A program made the position numbers and the translations under genes. The notes below the pieces were generated by a model. It was not told the DNA's origin. It searched no databases and saw only the letters and a program-made list of their open reading frames with translations. Shown here in pieces: positions 1 to 12,100 of a DNA stretch of 64,000 nt. The first letter of the stretch is position 1. Every line of letters begins with the position of its first letter. Source of the DNA: Marsupella aquatica (lineage: Eukaryota; Marchantiophyta); NCBI GenBank assembly GCA_973895155.1, contig OZ316893.1, positions 23,250,001 through 23,314,000 of the forward strand. The letters are read 5' to 3'.

Positions 1-1689
1 CCTCTACAGAGATATGTAGAGAGCTGCTTAAAACGTAAACGATGAAAATCAATGATTGAAAGTAACGTGCTTCGAGAAATACGTTACATTCAGTGACACG
101 CCAAATATCAATTTTGAATTTCCTAAAGGAAGTTGAATATGTGCTACCCTGGCTACGCCGAAAACCCGATAGAGGAATGACACGAAGAATATAACAAATT
201 TGATGGGTCGGTTTCAACAATTTACATTCAGATCAAGACCATCACTCAGACGTAGATTGCAAAAGGAGGCCAGAGTCAACTACAGTCAACATGAGCTGGA
301 TTAAAATAACCATTTTCCAGACAGAAGGTTGAGATAATTGTACTGTACATTGAATGGGGACATGAATGTTGATAGCAGGAGAGGGGGAAGAAACAGAGAA
401 AGGTGTAAATCCTCCTTGCCACACAGCACCTTTCACGCCTCCTAATGTGAAGCAAATTGTAGAACTGAGAGGCAATCATATAGACGTGTGGAACAATAGT
501 GAAGAAGTAGAATTGAATGAAATTCAAATCCACAGAAGCTCAAGTGCCCTGACGGACAAGGGGGCAAGAACAAGAAGGCAAAGGGAACTTGTCAGAAAAA
601 ACTGAAATGCAAGCAGCAAGAAAGGGGAGAAACTAAAACACAAACAATCCAAGGGCACAGATGCATTATTGTTCTAGAAATAAGCTTACCTCAAAGAGGA
701 AAGGTTCCACACACCACTCGAAGGTGTAGATCCATCCTGTTTCTTCCTTCTCTCGCTGCTTTTTGATCATGAAGTGGGAGAGCGATGAGAAAGGCTCTCA
801 TCCTAGCAAGTTTGAGTCTCTCCACACTACTGCTCCTCACTGCTGGAGCAACTCAAACCGAAAGAGATCTCAACAGCAGCTTTCAGTCCTGATATATCCA
901 ACGAATATCCGTGATATTCGCAGCATCTTCACCCTATTGAAAATCATCAAATAACTTGTACTTTTGTCCAGTTTGGGGGATCTGAAGTGTCGGTAGACGG
1001 CAGCAGCCGCTTGTAAGGGAGACCCGGCTTGTTCCTTGTTTACTTCACAGAGAAGGTCTTGTTTCCACTACACATCTTGGCTCATCAATATCTGACCAAA
1101 CTGGCTCAATTTTCATATTCAGTGGTATATTATTCTCCCTCCCCATCATCATGCCTGCCACCCAGCCACCCCTCCCCTTCGAATTCCTTCCTCCTGGCAG
1201 CAGATAAGGACAGGATAGGTCGTGATGAGTTATATTGGGTAGTTAGAATCCTGGCCAGATATCCTGAAATGTTGGGTAGTATCTCGCCTGCAGCACCCAA
1301 GTAGCCTGGCCCGTCGTACCTCGTAGGTTGGTCATTTGTTGAATCCAAATCATCAGGGTCTGCTCCTGACTGGAGGGATTGGTTAGAATGGTTGGATTCA
1401 TTGATTGTTACAATCGCAGACAATTAGAAAACTGGGTTTATTCTCTCGTTGGCAAATTGCCCTTTGGAGGAGTCTCGCCGACTCGAAAGATTCGCTGGAT
1501 CCATGTCATGGGTCTGCTTGCTAAATAGGTGAATTGTTCAAATTCCAAACACTACGGTAGTGTAAATTGGAATTTTATTCTCGTTTGGCAACCTGCCTTT
1601 CCTTTCACATTATGCGCCACTGCCCTCTTTTGGGTTTTCAGTGAACTTAAAAATAAAATAAATCAATTCAGTTCCCTTGCCCCTTTTGT

Positions 1690-1885
1690 TGAAGTTTCGT
1701 GAGCTTAAAAGAGAACTCAAATCAAGTTACTCGCTCCTCTTGTTGGCGTTTCGTGAACTCAAAAGAGAGCTCGATTCACTTTCCTTGCCCCTCTAGTTGG
1801 CGTTTCGTGAACTCAAAAGAGAACTCGATTCACTTTCCTTGCCCCTCTAGTTGGCGTTGCGTGGATTTGAAAGAGAATTCTAACT
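1690..1885. repeat. 53-bp tandem repeat
   Basis: About three and a half copies of a unit containing CTTGCCCCTCTAGTTGGCGT followed by a TTCGTGAACTCAAAAGAGA-like block. The two central copies are nearly identical and offset by 53 bp (compare 1771 and 1824); the outer copies are more diverged. It lies in the presumed first dynein intron. Confidence 0.8.
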
Positions 1886-2034
1886 TCAATTCTTGGGTTG
1901 CTTTGGCTTCGGGAAACTGTCTCCCGGTTTGGCGTTTTTGTTCTTTTGTACTGTAATATATATATACTTCAATTCAATATGAGGTGAAGGTGTGTTGAAA
2001 GGGGAGGTTTGTTTATTCAGACTCACAAATGAAT

Positions 2035-2075
2035 TCAATTCAATTCAATTCAATGCAATGCAATGCAATGCAATG
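2035..2075. repeat. (CAATT)n/(CAATG)n microsatellite
   Basis: Pentanucleotide run that changes from CAATT units to CAATG units by one base, with four or five units of each. Confidence 0.9.
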
Positions 2076-2414
2076 CTCCTGTTGGGTCGCCCACGTTTAG
2101 GATCCCGTGCCACAGTGTGCATGAACTCACCTACCTTGACCACTTTGCATGAGGTGAGCAAGGCGCCGGATGGGGACACGTTTGTCACATGCCCAAACAT
2201 AAGACGAATTGAAATCTTGGTTTTACAGCTCCATCCATCGTTTTGCAAGCATGCACATACTTCTGGCTTCAAGCAGGAGTCCAGCCAGAGTCCATTACTC
2301 CGAAATAATAAGTTAGATAAGAACGGGAAGCCCCTGATGACGTGTCCCACGCTGGGAGGAACGAGCGCCAGCGAACCATGATTCACATGTCCGAATTTGG
2401 ACACGCCCACTTGT

Positions 2415-2855
2415 TCTGCGTGTTTGTTTGTGGGTCAAACACATCGGTGAGATGCTCTGCTGAGTACTCATCTTCCAAATGTTTCGAGTAATTGTGGGTC
2501 AGCAGATTCTTCGCTGAGTACTAATCTTTATTAAGATGTTTTCCGTGATGGTGGGGCAGTCAGAGGCTCAGCTGAGAACTCGTCTTTCCTATGTTTATCG
2601 CTTTCGAGGTCAGTGGTCATCTTCAAGATGTTAGCCGTGTTTGTGAACCAGACAGAGGCTCAGCTGAGGACTCGTCTATTCCCTATTTAGCATTTTTGTG
2701 GGTCAGTCAGGCCCTGCTGATGAGTACTACAAGCCTTCCAAATTTGTACCATGTTTGTGGGTTAGAGCCCTCAGCTGATGACTACAGTCCTGTACTTATC
2801 TTCCAAATGTTTACCGCGTTTGTGGGTCAGTCAGACAGTTCGTCTTGTACCTTCA
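2415..2855. repeat. Degenerate ~70-bp tandem repeat
   Basis: A loosely conserved unit built from TTTGTGGGTCAGTCAGA, GCTCAGCTGAGGACTCGTCT and a TTCCAAATGTTT block recurs about six times with indels. The decay suggests an old minisatellite. An 89-codon open frame inside it (2591-2860) is a by-product of the repeat. Confidence 0.6.
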
Positions 2856-3132
2856 TTTAAGTACTGATTAAGTCAGCGGCCCCTCAAATGGATGAATTAA
2901 ACCTTGCAAAAACTTGCTCTCATCAGTACCTCCTTAGGTCCGTTTACTAGTAATGTTCCAAATTTCTATTAATTTGAAGGTAATGTAGAAAATGTACTTA
3001 ATTTTTTAAGTTTCTGCATATGTTCACTGGATGTTACGATTGTTTCCAATAAAATTGTAATTGCAACTTAGGTCCAAATCGTGAGTTTCTTTAGTGAGTG
3101 ATTGATTCATTGATGAATATTGATTGACTCAG

Positions 3133-6100
3133 GTAAACAACTGCGTCATCGATTGGCTAACGCCGTGGCCGGAAGAAGCTCTGCATTCAGTGGCAACAGT
3201 ATTTTTGGCCGAGTTGGACATCCCAGATGAATATCGACCTGTGATCTTGAGTCACATCGTGATGGTGCACATGTCGGTGTGCAAACTCAGCGTGGACTTC
3301 GTCGAGCAAACTCGGCGTACCAACTATGTCACACCCAAAAACTTTCTAGATTACATTGACAGCTACCGAGTCTCACTCACCAAGCGGCGAACCTTCAATT
3401 TTGCGCAATGCAAGCGCTTGGATGGAGGCCTCTCAAAGATTGCTCAAGCCAAAGTGGAAGTTGCTCAGATGCAAGTAAGAATCTGTTTACAAACATGAAA
3501 GTGTGCTCCGTGCCAGACCAAAGGGCTGCTCAAATGAAGAACCCTCCTGTCCCTTTCATCCACCCAATTCAACTTGAAACACGAATGACTCCCAATGATG
3601 GTTAGTCTTGTGGGAAAACGATCAATCAGCTACTCATCCAATAGGGGGATGTACTGAGATGTTGATGTTGCTAAACAATGACCACCCAGAGAAACAAGAG
3701 ATAACTCTATGAACGAAAAACGAGAAAACTCTGAACAAAGACAGGAGGACAACAGTATCAATGTTGTAAGAACTGCTCCTAGTTTTACTTTAAAGCTCTA
3801 ACGTGGAAAGCCAGAGAACCTATTGTTCATGAGGATCTTTGGGAAAGAACCTGAAGATGGCTGCGGTACGTTGCAGGTTACTATAGCAGAAGCAAAGGTG
3901 ATTGTTGATGCAAAGACAGCTGAATGTAATGCTTTGCTGGAAGTAATAAGGTACATGCAAATTTCATTCCCAACATCAGAAAATTGATTTTAATCACTTT
4001 TAATGGTTTTTGAGGGCAAATTGCTGACAACAAGACTCTCACGCTTATTTCCAGACTAGACCCAGGACCATGGCACTCTGTAGACAGCTCAAAAATGTTT
4101 GATAGATTTGTAGTCACTGGAAAACATGCTGGTTCATTTTGAAAAAGGAAGTACGCCAGTGGGACTACTGCACTTGTGAATAGCAATAGAATTCACCTAC
4201 GCACAGGCCCTGACGCTCCTAAATGCGAACGGTGTCCAGCAAGAACTCGGACATTGTGAACTCAAAGCAACAAATTGCACTGGAAAAGCAAGAGTCTTTG
4301 TCGGTGGAGAGTGAAGTGATTGCACGCCAGAAAAAAGAGGCTGAAACAGCGTTGGCCGAAGCCATTCCAGCTCTGGAAGCAGCGGCTGAGGCTCTGAACA
4401 GCTTGAAGAAGGAGGAGATCACAGAAATTCGGTCCTTTGCGAAACCAAACATTTATGTCCAAAAGGTCCGACTCTTCTCAGCCTACAGGGACTCTGCGAA
4501 AATTTAACGATCATACTGGTTTGAGTCCAAATGTTCTTGGCAGCTACAATAGACATATTTCCATGCAAGGTGATCACTTTGTGCGTGTACAAGTTCTCAG
4601 TCCGTTCCATACCCTCCCACAACGCAATTGCCTAGTTTATTCTATTCTATTCTATTCGATTCGATTCAATTTTGCCCCTCCTTTGCAAAATGCAAGCGTT
4701 CTAGCGTGAGTTGATCTCCAATGGCTTCCTAACAAGCTCTCACTTCCTTCAGCGAATATAATGAGTGTTGAACTCTGTTCCATCCAATTACAAGCTTCGA
4801 TCATCGATTCCTTGATGCCAAGCTCGGTTATCCAATTCATCTCATTAACATTTGGAACGACTAACGAGCTGATGCATGGGGTTTGGTTTGTGTCAGGTTT
4901 GTGAGTGTGTGGTGGTCTTGAGGGGTATCAAGGATGTGTCATGGAAGGGCGCTAAGACCATGATGGCAGACAACCAATTCTTGAAGACATTGGTAGAATT
5001 CGAGAAGGACAGTATAACTGAGAAACAGGTCCGTGAACACCATCACAATTTGTCCACACATTTGAATTTATACATCTGTAGATCAAAATCTCACTGTAAA
5101 TTCTCCCGGATAGTTTGGGTCGGCACTGCAATCTCTACAACGTTGATGATGACCACCATGGCTTGCGGTGCATCAGGAAAACTCGTAAAGCAATTAATAC
5201 TAAATGTCTAGTCTAATTAAGCACTAGTTCTCCTTGACAATTGAGTATATGTGACTCTAGAATCAATTTATTCTTTCATTACGATAGAAGAGGCCAACTG
5301 GGTCATTCACGTGCAATCAGAGATAACTAACCAATTGCTCTCCATTTTCGTGGCTCTCTGTGTGAGAATATTGGAGCTGGGGCATTGCAGACACTGCTTT
5401 CCCTCTTCTGCTCAGTTGGATCAAACCTTTCTTTTGTTTTATTAGCTGCGTCCCGAGTTTTTCTACTCTTTCCCTTATCGTTGCGGAATTTACCCATCAA
5501 ACAGAACTTACAGGGTAAAGAAGTTACAATATAGGATGTTTGTGATCACTTGAAAACTTGAATGGAAAAATAAGCCTAGAGATCAAACGAAGTACACAAG
5601 GCCCTAAACCACCGCATGCGAATTTTCGAAATACGGTAAAGGACCTTGCAGCTAACTAATTGAACCGGAAAATGCACACCACTCAATAAAGGATGAAAAA
5701 TTCAATAGAAGAATTAAAAATTTACAAGAGAGACTCAATGAAGAAACTGAAGAAACCACCTCAAAATCGCCCCAAAAGAGAGCATCAAATACTGAAACAA
5801 AACAAAACAAAACAAAAACTACGATTCGAAGTACTGCTTTGAGACTAGTGTGGTCCCTTGCAGATGAGGGTCTTACGCGAGTACTTCAGAGATCCGAACA
5901 TGTCATACGAGAACCTGCAAACGATCTCAACAGCAGGAGCAGGTTTGCTGCGGTGGGTGATTGCCATGATGAACTACTACGCCATCTTCCGAATCGTGGC
6001 CCCAAAGCGCGCGGCTGTTGCAACCGCTGAAAGGAATCTTGCAAAGGCACAGAAGGAGCTGGATTTGATCCAGACCCAGGTAGCTCTATGCTCTATGAAC

Positions 6101-9100
6101 TGCCCCCCACTCGTGTGCATGACGCAATAAAATTCTGTTCTCCACAATTGGTGCATTGTTCATCTGCATTCTTGTCCCCTTGCATGAGCCCTGTCAGCAG
6201 CGACGCTCTCCAGATGTCTAAAGAGGGTGGAGGTGGACTAGATTCCAAGCTTCCAACTCTTCTGTGACATCAGTTCAATGTCGAAATGCTGATTGAGTAT
6301 GTGGTCATCAGAGCAAAGGTGTAAGACAGAACCTTGCAGACAGAACATTGGAAACAACGAAAGACACCCATTGGCCAAATTGGTAGAAGTTTGCCTCTGG
6401 GCCAAGGAATTGAACACTGTGCTCAATGATCAATCACCCGCCCCTCAATCATGTGGGTCCCATCGTAAAAAAGCTGCCCCTCCACAATCATTGTAACCAT
6501 CCCCAAAAAGGTTTTGGTTTTGTGGTCTGTTCGTGAACCATCTTTGGTGCCAACCAACTTGGAAACTTGGGTTGGTTGAGGGTTTCGACTTTATTTTGGC
6601 ACTTGGCTACTTTCAGTGGGGAACCAAAATTGTCCTGTGTGTTTGTTATGCCTGAGGAAGGTTTCTCTTAGGGAATAAGAACCTGTTTGCCAAATACTAA
6701 CTTGAAAACTTGTGTTGGTTGAGGGTTTCTACCTTATTTGGGCACTTGGCTACTTTCAGTGGAGAGCCAAAGTTGCTCTGGTTGTTTGTTCTGCCTGAGG
6801 AAGATTTCTCCGAGTGCAGAAGAACCTGTTTGCCAGATATTAACTTGAAAGACTTGGGTTGGTTGAGGGTTTCTACCTTATTTGGGCACTTGGCTAGGTT
6901 CAGTGGAGAACCAAAATTGCTCTGGTTGTTTGTTATGCCTGAGGAAGGTTTCTCCTTGTGAATAACCCGTTTGCCTGACTTGAAAAGTTAGTTGGTTGAG
7001 GGTTTCTACCTGACTTGGACAATTGTTGGCCACTTGCAGTTGAGAGCCAAAATTGATTAGGTTGGGTACTATGCCTCCTACTGAATAATAACCTGGTTGC
7101 CAGATACTAACTTGACAAGTTGGGTTGGCTGAGGGAACCAAAATTGTTGACGTCGTTTGTTATGCTTTAGGAAGGTTTTCTCTAGTGAACAGCATCCTGT
7201 TTGCCAGATACTAACTCAAAAAGTTGAGTTGGTTGAAAGCTACTACCATGTTTGGAGAATGGCTACTTTAGATGGAGAACCAAAGATGCCTAGGTTGGTT
7301 GTTTTGCTTGAGGAGGGTTTTGCCTAGTAGGTGATAAACGTTTGCCAGGTAGTGACTTGAAAGCATGGGTTGATTGGGAGTACTCTTGAAGGGTTAATTT
7401 AATGTATTTTTTGGCATGCCATGTGCTATCTTGGCCTAATATAAATAATCTTTTATTTTAACATTAGTGGCCTGTTATACTCTATGAATGGTATATATTA
7501 GAGAACATTCTCCAAATTTGAGTTGATAGTACCTTGTTTTGTAATTTTGCAACTATCACTTGAATATATACTTATTTTCACTTGCAGCTGGTTCCTATGG
7601 ATTTCCATAGTCAACACCGCCCCCCCCCCCCCCCTCCTCCTCCTCCTCCTCCTCCCGAAGTAGTACTCCATTTGAAAGGTGCTGCAGTGTTTTTTAAATA
7701 AACAAAGATAAACCAAACTGGGAAACAAGCTGACTTGACAGGGTGGGTTGATTGAAGGTTGCTACCTTGTCTGGACAATTGGCTACTTTGAATGGAGAAC
7801 TGGCTGAGGCAACAGCAGTGCAGCAAGATCTGAAGAGCAAACAAGACCTCATGGAGAAGCGAATTGATGCAGCATCAAGACTCATATCTGGGCTAGGGTC
7901 GGAGCAGGAGAGGTGGACAAAGGAGCTCGAAGACTTAGGGGAAGCTCGCATAAAGCTAGTTGGGGACTGCCTTGTATCATCTAGCTTTCTCAGGTGACTC
8001 CATTTTATTGTGCTCTTTTCATTTCCATTCTTTCCAAGTATGATATGAAACACTGCTAGGAATACATATACATGCCAATGGAGGAATTTTTCTCTAAACC
8101 TACTGAAAATTGAGGGGGATATACCAACCACATTAAAAAAAAAATTTAAAAAATTTAAAAACAGCAATTCCTGACCATCTGCGTATGCCTCATCTTGCTG
8201 ATTAGATGTCCTACATATTAATATTTAATTATTGCTCTTATCCTCTCTCTCCCGGTCCTCTCTACTTACCTTTTGGCTTATTTGTTTTTTCTGCTCTACT
8301 TGCTTATAGTATGATCACAGGTATGATCACCTAAGTTTTTAAAACTTCTGCCATGCCGGCAAAAACGACTTAATTAGATCTCCCTAGGTGGTTGCTAAGT
8401 CAACACAAACACATGACTCGTACCTCTAACTCTGATTGCAATCATCAAACTATGGTGCCGTTTAGCTTTACGAGTTTTGCTGTTTGAGTCAGTGATGTGT
8501 ACAATCTACTCTACTAAGTTTAATATTAGCGTATTCCTTGAGGAAATAGTTTTGACGGGATTATATAAGTTAGTTGAAACTTTTAAGAAGCTTGTTAGCG
8601 GGCTTGTTAGGTATGATTTGAGGGTTTTCTAATTTTGCAATGGAGCAAGTTGAAAGTTTAGGATCACCTTTCAAAGTCTGAGGAGGGCTTTGAGTGCCAA
8701 AGATGGTCTGATAAGTTTGAGAGAACCACTTTCTCCCCCACCCTCCCTCCTCCCATCAACAACAACAAACAACTCCTATCCAAAGGTTATCATATATTGT
8801 TACTTAAGCACTATGAGTGCCAAAGATGCATTATTTTGATGGGTTTGAGAGGACCGCTTTCTCCCCCCTTCACTCCCTCCCTCCCCATCATCAACCACAA
8901 TAGATCTGATATAGTGTTCTACTAAGGTTAAGAAAGCAAAATTACAGCATTCTAGCTCCCATTTAGCCTTGGCTGTGTCTGGTTCATTTTTAAGTGTACT
9001 CTTTGGCTGCCCCATATTCCAGTGGGTAGGCCTGTAGTTTCTTTATGGTAAACCAGCTCCTATAGTGGGACGTACAGTGTGAATGAGCCATGACAATCTC

Positions 9101-12100
9101 TTGAAGGTTTCACACGGTTTTTTCCTTCTCTCAATTTATTCTTAGACTTCACATTAATATCAACCTGGTCTAACTTGCGAATTGTAGCACACACGTTTAC
9201 AATCTAGTTTGTGTATAGCATAAGTTTTTACCTGGCTTATCAAATATGCAGCGTATCAACCCCAGTATTGTCTAAAGGTGTTAGAATAAGGCTTCAGAAT
9301 ACTCTCCTCACTTGGATGGGAATCCACACTATTCTACTTAAAACTATGACACTCCTTTTGTTTGACAATAACACCAAACCTTCTAAACACAAATTACCCA
9401 CTTCAACAATCATAACCTTCAAAACGAGTTGCAATGGAGAGCTGAAATTTAAGAGTCTCATAATCTTCATTGTCTTTTCCAAGTGGGCGAAATTGCAAGT
9501 ACAAATGACCTCTTCATCTTCAGAATTATCTCATATTTAAGGCTACGCATTTGTTTTTAGAATTGTTGCTCTTGTTGTTGGATAGGCTAGCTACGGAAGA
9601 TCAAAAGAAAAAGTCATAGTTTCATAGCCTGTTGACACCATTAATTGAAAATCTTGTCAATTGCAGCTACTGTGGAGCGTTTACGTTAGACTTTAGAACA
9701 GAGATGGTCCAGAAAATCTGGCATGCAGATTTGGTGACAAAAGAGGTTCCAGTAACCAATCCATTTTCGCTTGAGAACTTTTTGACAAGTGAAATTGAAA
9801 TCAGCAAGTGGAACAGTGAAGGGCTGCCATCCAACGAGCTTTCCATTCAAAACGCCATTCTTACGACCAGAGCTTCTCGATTTCCCCTTTGTATTGACCC
9901 TCAATTGCAGGCAAGTCATGAGAAAGAGCTCTCGTTCCATCCCTAGTGTTAAGCACATGTTGAAAACTTCAGAGAAAGTAAACAACAAAGGATGTCCTCT
10001 TATGTGTTCGTTCAACACTAAAATTTCCCAAGCTTCCATTTAAGAAGTTGGCGCAGACTGAAGGAAGCAATCTCTGTTTAGTAGAGCACATTGCAGGTCC
10101 AGAATCGGAGCCGCGGGATGGTCACGAGCTGCATCACCATGGTTGAAGTGCCGATATATTAGGAACAGATACATGCAAAGTCTACCTAGAATCTCTCTCT
10201 GAATCTCGGCTTCGATATTAGATCATGTCAAGTGTAATATAATATGCATGGGTAAGCAATAATATGCATGGATCTCAAGCAAATAATATGCATGGATCTC
10301 AAGCAATAATATGCATGAACACAAAGTATGGATAATTCAGATGCAGTTCACTCGTACTCTCTGTTCATGCAAATTATTTTATGGGTCTCAAGCAAGCTGT
10401 AGCAGCTTACCCATACTATTACTGCTTACTCATGCATATTATTTTACAATTAACCTTGAGACCCATGCACTATTATTGTATACCCATGCAGTATTATTGC
10501 CTACACCCAGCTTTGCTTGAGACCCTGGTCATGTTCTCATGTCCGTGCCTGATTTAGTTTGCTGCTTCTTGTTGACAGGCTATCAACTGGATCAAAAGGA
10601 AGGAGGGCAAACAACTGGAGGGTCGAATTAGAACGTTCAATGACTCTGATTTCCTGAAACAACTGGAGCTTGCAATTCAATATGGATTCCCTTTCCTGTT
10701 TGAGAATGTTGATGAGTACATAGATCCTGTAATCGATCCTGTCCTGGAGCGTACATTCACTGCTGCAGCAGGAGGCAGAAAAGTGGTGAAACTTGGTGAT
10801 AAAGATATTGAATGGGTACTGCCTCCTAACCATTTTAGAAGGTCTTCTACGAGTGAGTGGAAGGATTACATTGTTTCTGAGCCAGGGAAGGAATAGACAA
10901 GATAGATTATCACTCAGATGCTCGAGCAATTTTGCAAAAAGGATGGATGGTCTGTGCAGCAAAATTCAAAATAAGAAATACGTACAAAGCCCTGAAAACT
11001 GGCTGAAAACCACAGAGAAATTAATCTTTAAAAGAGAACACATGGTATGTAATGATCTGCTATTATTACGTCCTAGTCTGCCAGAAAAAAAAGCAACACA
11101 ACAGTAAACCCAATTCAAGCCCAGTTGTGTTATAGAAGGAACAGTTGTGTGCTCTATCACTGAAACATTTGCGTGAGACTCATATGTTGCTCAGGATGAC
11201 AATTTCCGACTATACTTGGTAAGCAAATTACCGAATCCTGCCTACGGACCAGAGATTTCTGGGAAGACAATGATCATCAATTATAGTGTAACCGAACAGG
11301 GCCTTCAAGCACAACTTCTCAATGCCACGGTAAGCTTCACTCTGTACCTTGATTTAAGGCATGCACAAAAGATTGGCTGTTTCCATAATGAAAGTTCTCT
11401 CGGTTTCATATTGCTCAAAGCGTAATTATCCCACTCAATGTGAAACTTTGTATGTCAAGAGGCTCTTATCTGTGCTGCTGATGATAACAGAACCGATGTA
11501 TCTTGGTGTAAGGTCATGATGCACCGCTTTGAATCCACAGATTATCACATATCTGCTTTGATTCGCATGCCCAGGTGGCTCATGAACGACCAGATCTTGA
11601 GGAGCAGAGGGAAACTCTAGTCAGGGACACCAGTGAGAATAAATCACTTCTAAAACAACTGGAGGACACCCTGCTTCGGGTAAGCTGACGCATACTGAGC
11701 ACAAATTGGAATAAAAACTTAAATATGCTCAGACTTCAATTCTTCCCTTACAAGGGACAAGAACGGATGTAGTTCAAATCTCTTCTAAAAATTCTGTTGG
11801 CGTAATTTTCTTGCCCTCTACCTTGTTTATGACACGGGAAGCGTGCTTGCCTTGATTCCTGTTTGTGTTTGATGTAAGTAGATTCTGTTTGCAGAGGAAC
11901 TAGACCTTTGTGGTTGGGGTTCTGTCAAGTTCTAATGGGAGAAAGTAGAATGAAAGCACCAAGGCAGCCGGTGGAGACCTTACTAACATAGCTACAAGAA
12001 ATCAAGTCCAAGACAACCATGACAATCCATGTTGAATTTCCATGAACAGGAATTGAGCAATGCCACTGGAAACATTCTAGACAATGAGGAGTTGGTAACA

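Larger units (their letters stand above)
1..3132. other. Upstream intronic sequence of the dynein gene, no exon recognised
   Basis: I read all frames for dynein sequence that should precede the first visible exon (the rest of AAA4) and found none. The stretch is therefore most likely one long intron of the dynein gene, longer than 3.1 kb, with its donor left of the window. It holds several simple or tandem repeats listed separately. Short open frames at 366-605 and 1699-1956 show no recognisable domain, and the second lies inside a tandem repeat. Confidence 0.5.
3877..7993 (+). other. Dynein stalk and microtubule-binding domain exons
   Basis: Five exons encode the antiparallel coiled-coil stalk. 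Exons 3877-3950 and 4240-4465 give helix CC1 ([10 protein letters not shown] then [17 protein letters not shown] and [14 protein letters not shown]), ending in the conserved TEIRSFAKP. Exons 4897-5028 and 5864-6079 hold the globular microtubule-binding domain ([10 protein letters not shown], then YCDVF-like [13 protein letters not shown]). Exon 7758-7993 resumes helix CC2 and ends at [13 protein letters not shown]. The number of residues between LIQ (end of exon 5864-6079) and LISGLGSE is 43, the same as I count in human DNAH10 from memory, which supports the unusual acceptor at 7757. Confidence 0.8.

Noticed and set aside
1699-1956. 85-codon open frame with repeated SSWRFVNSKEN peptides
   Set aside because: It is the translation of a 53-bp tandem repeat in a probable intron; no domain, no splice context.
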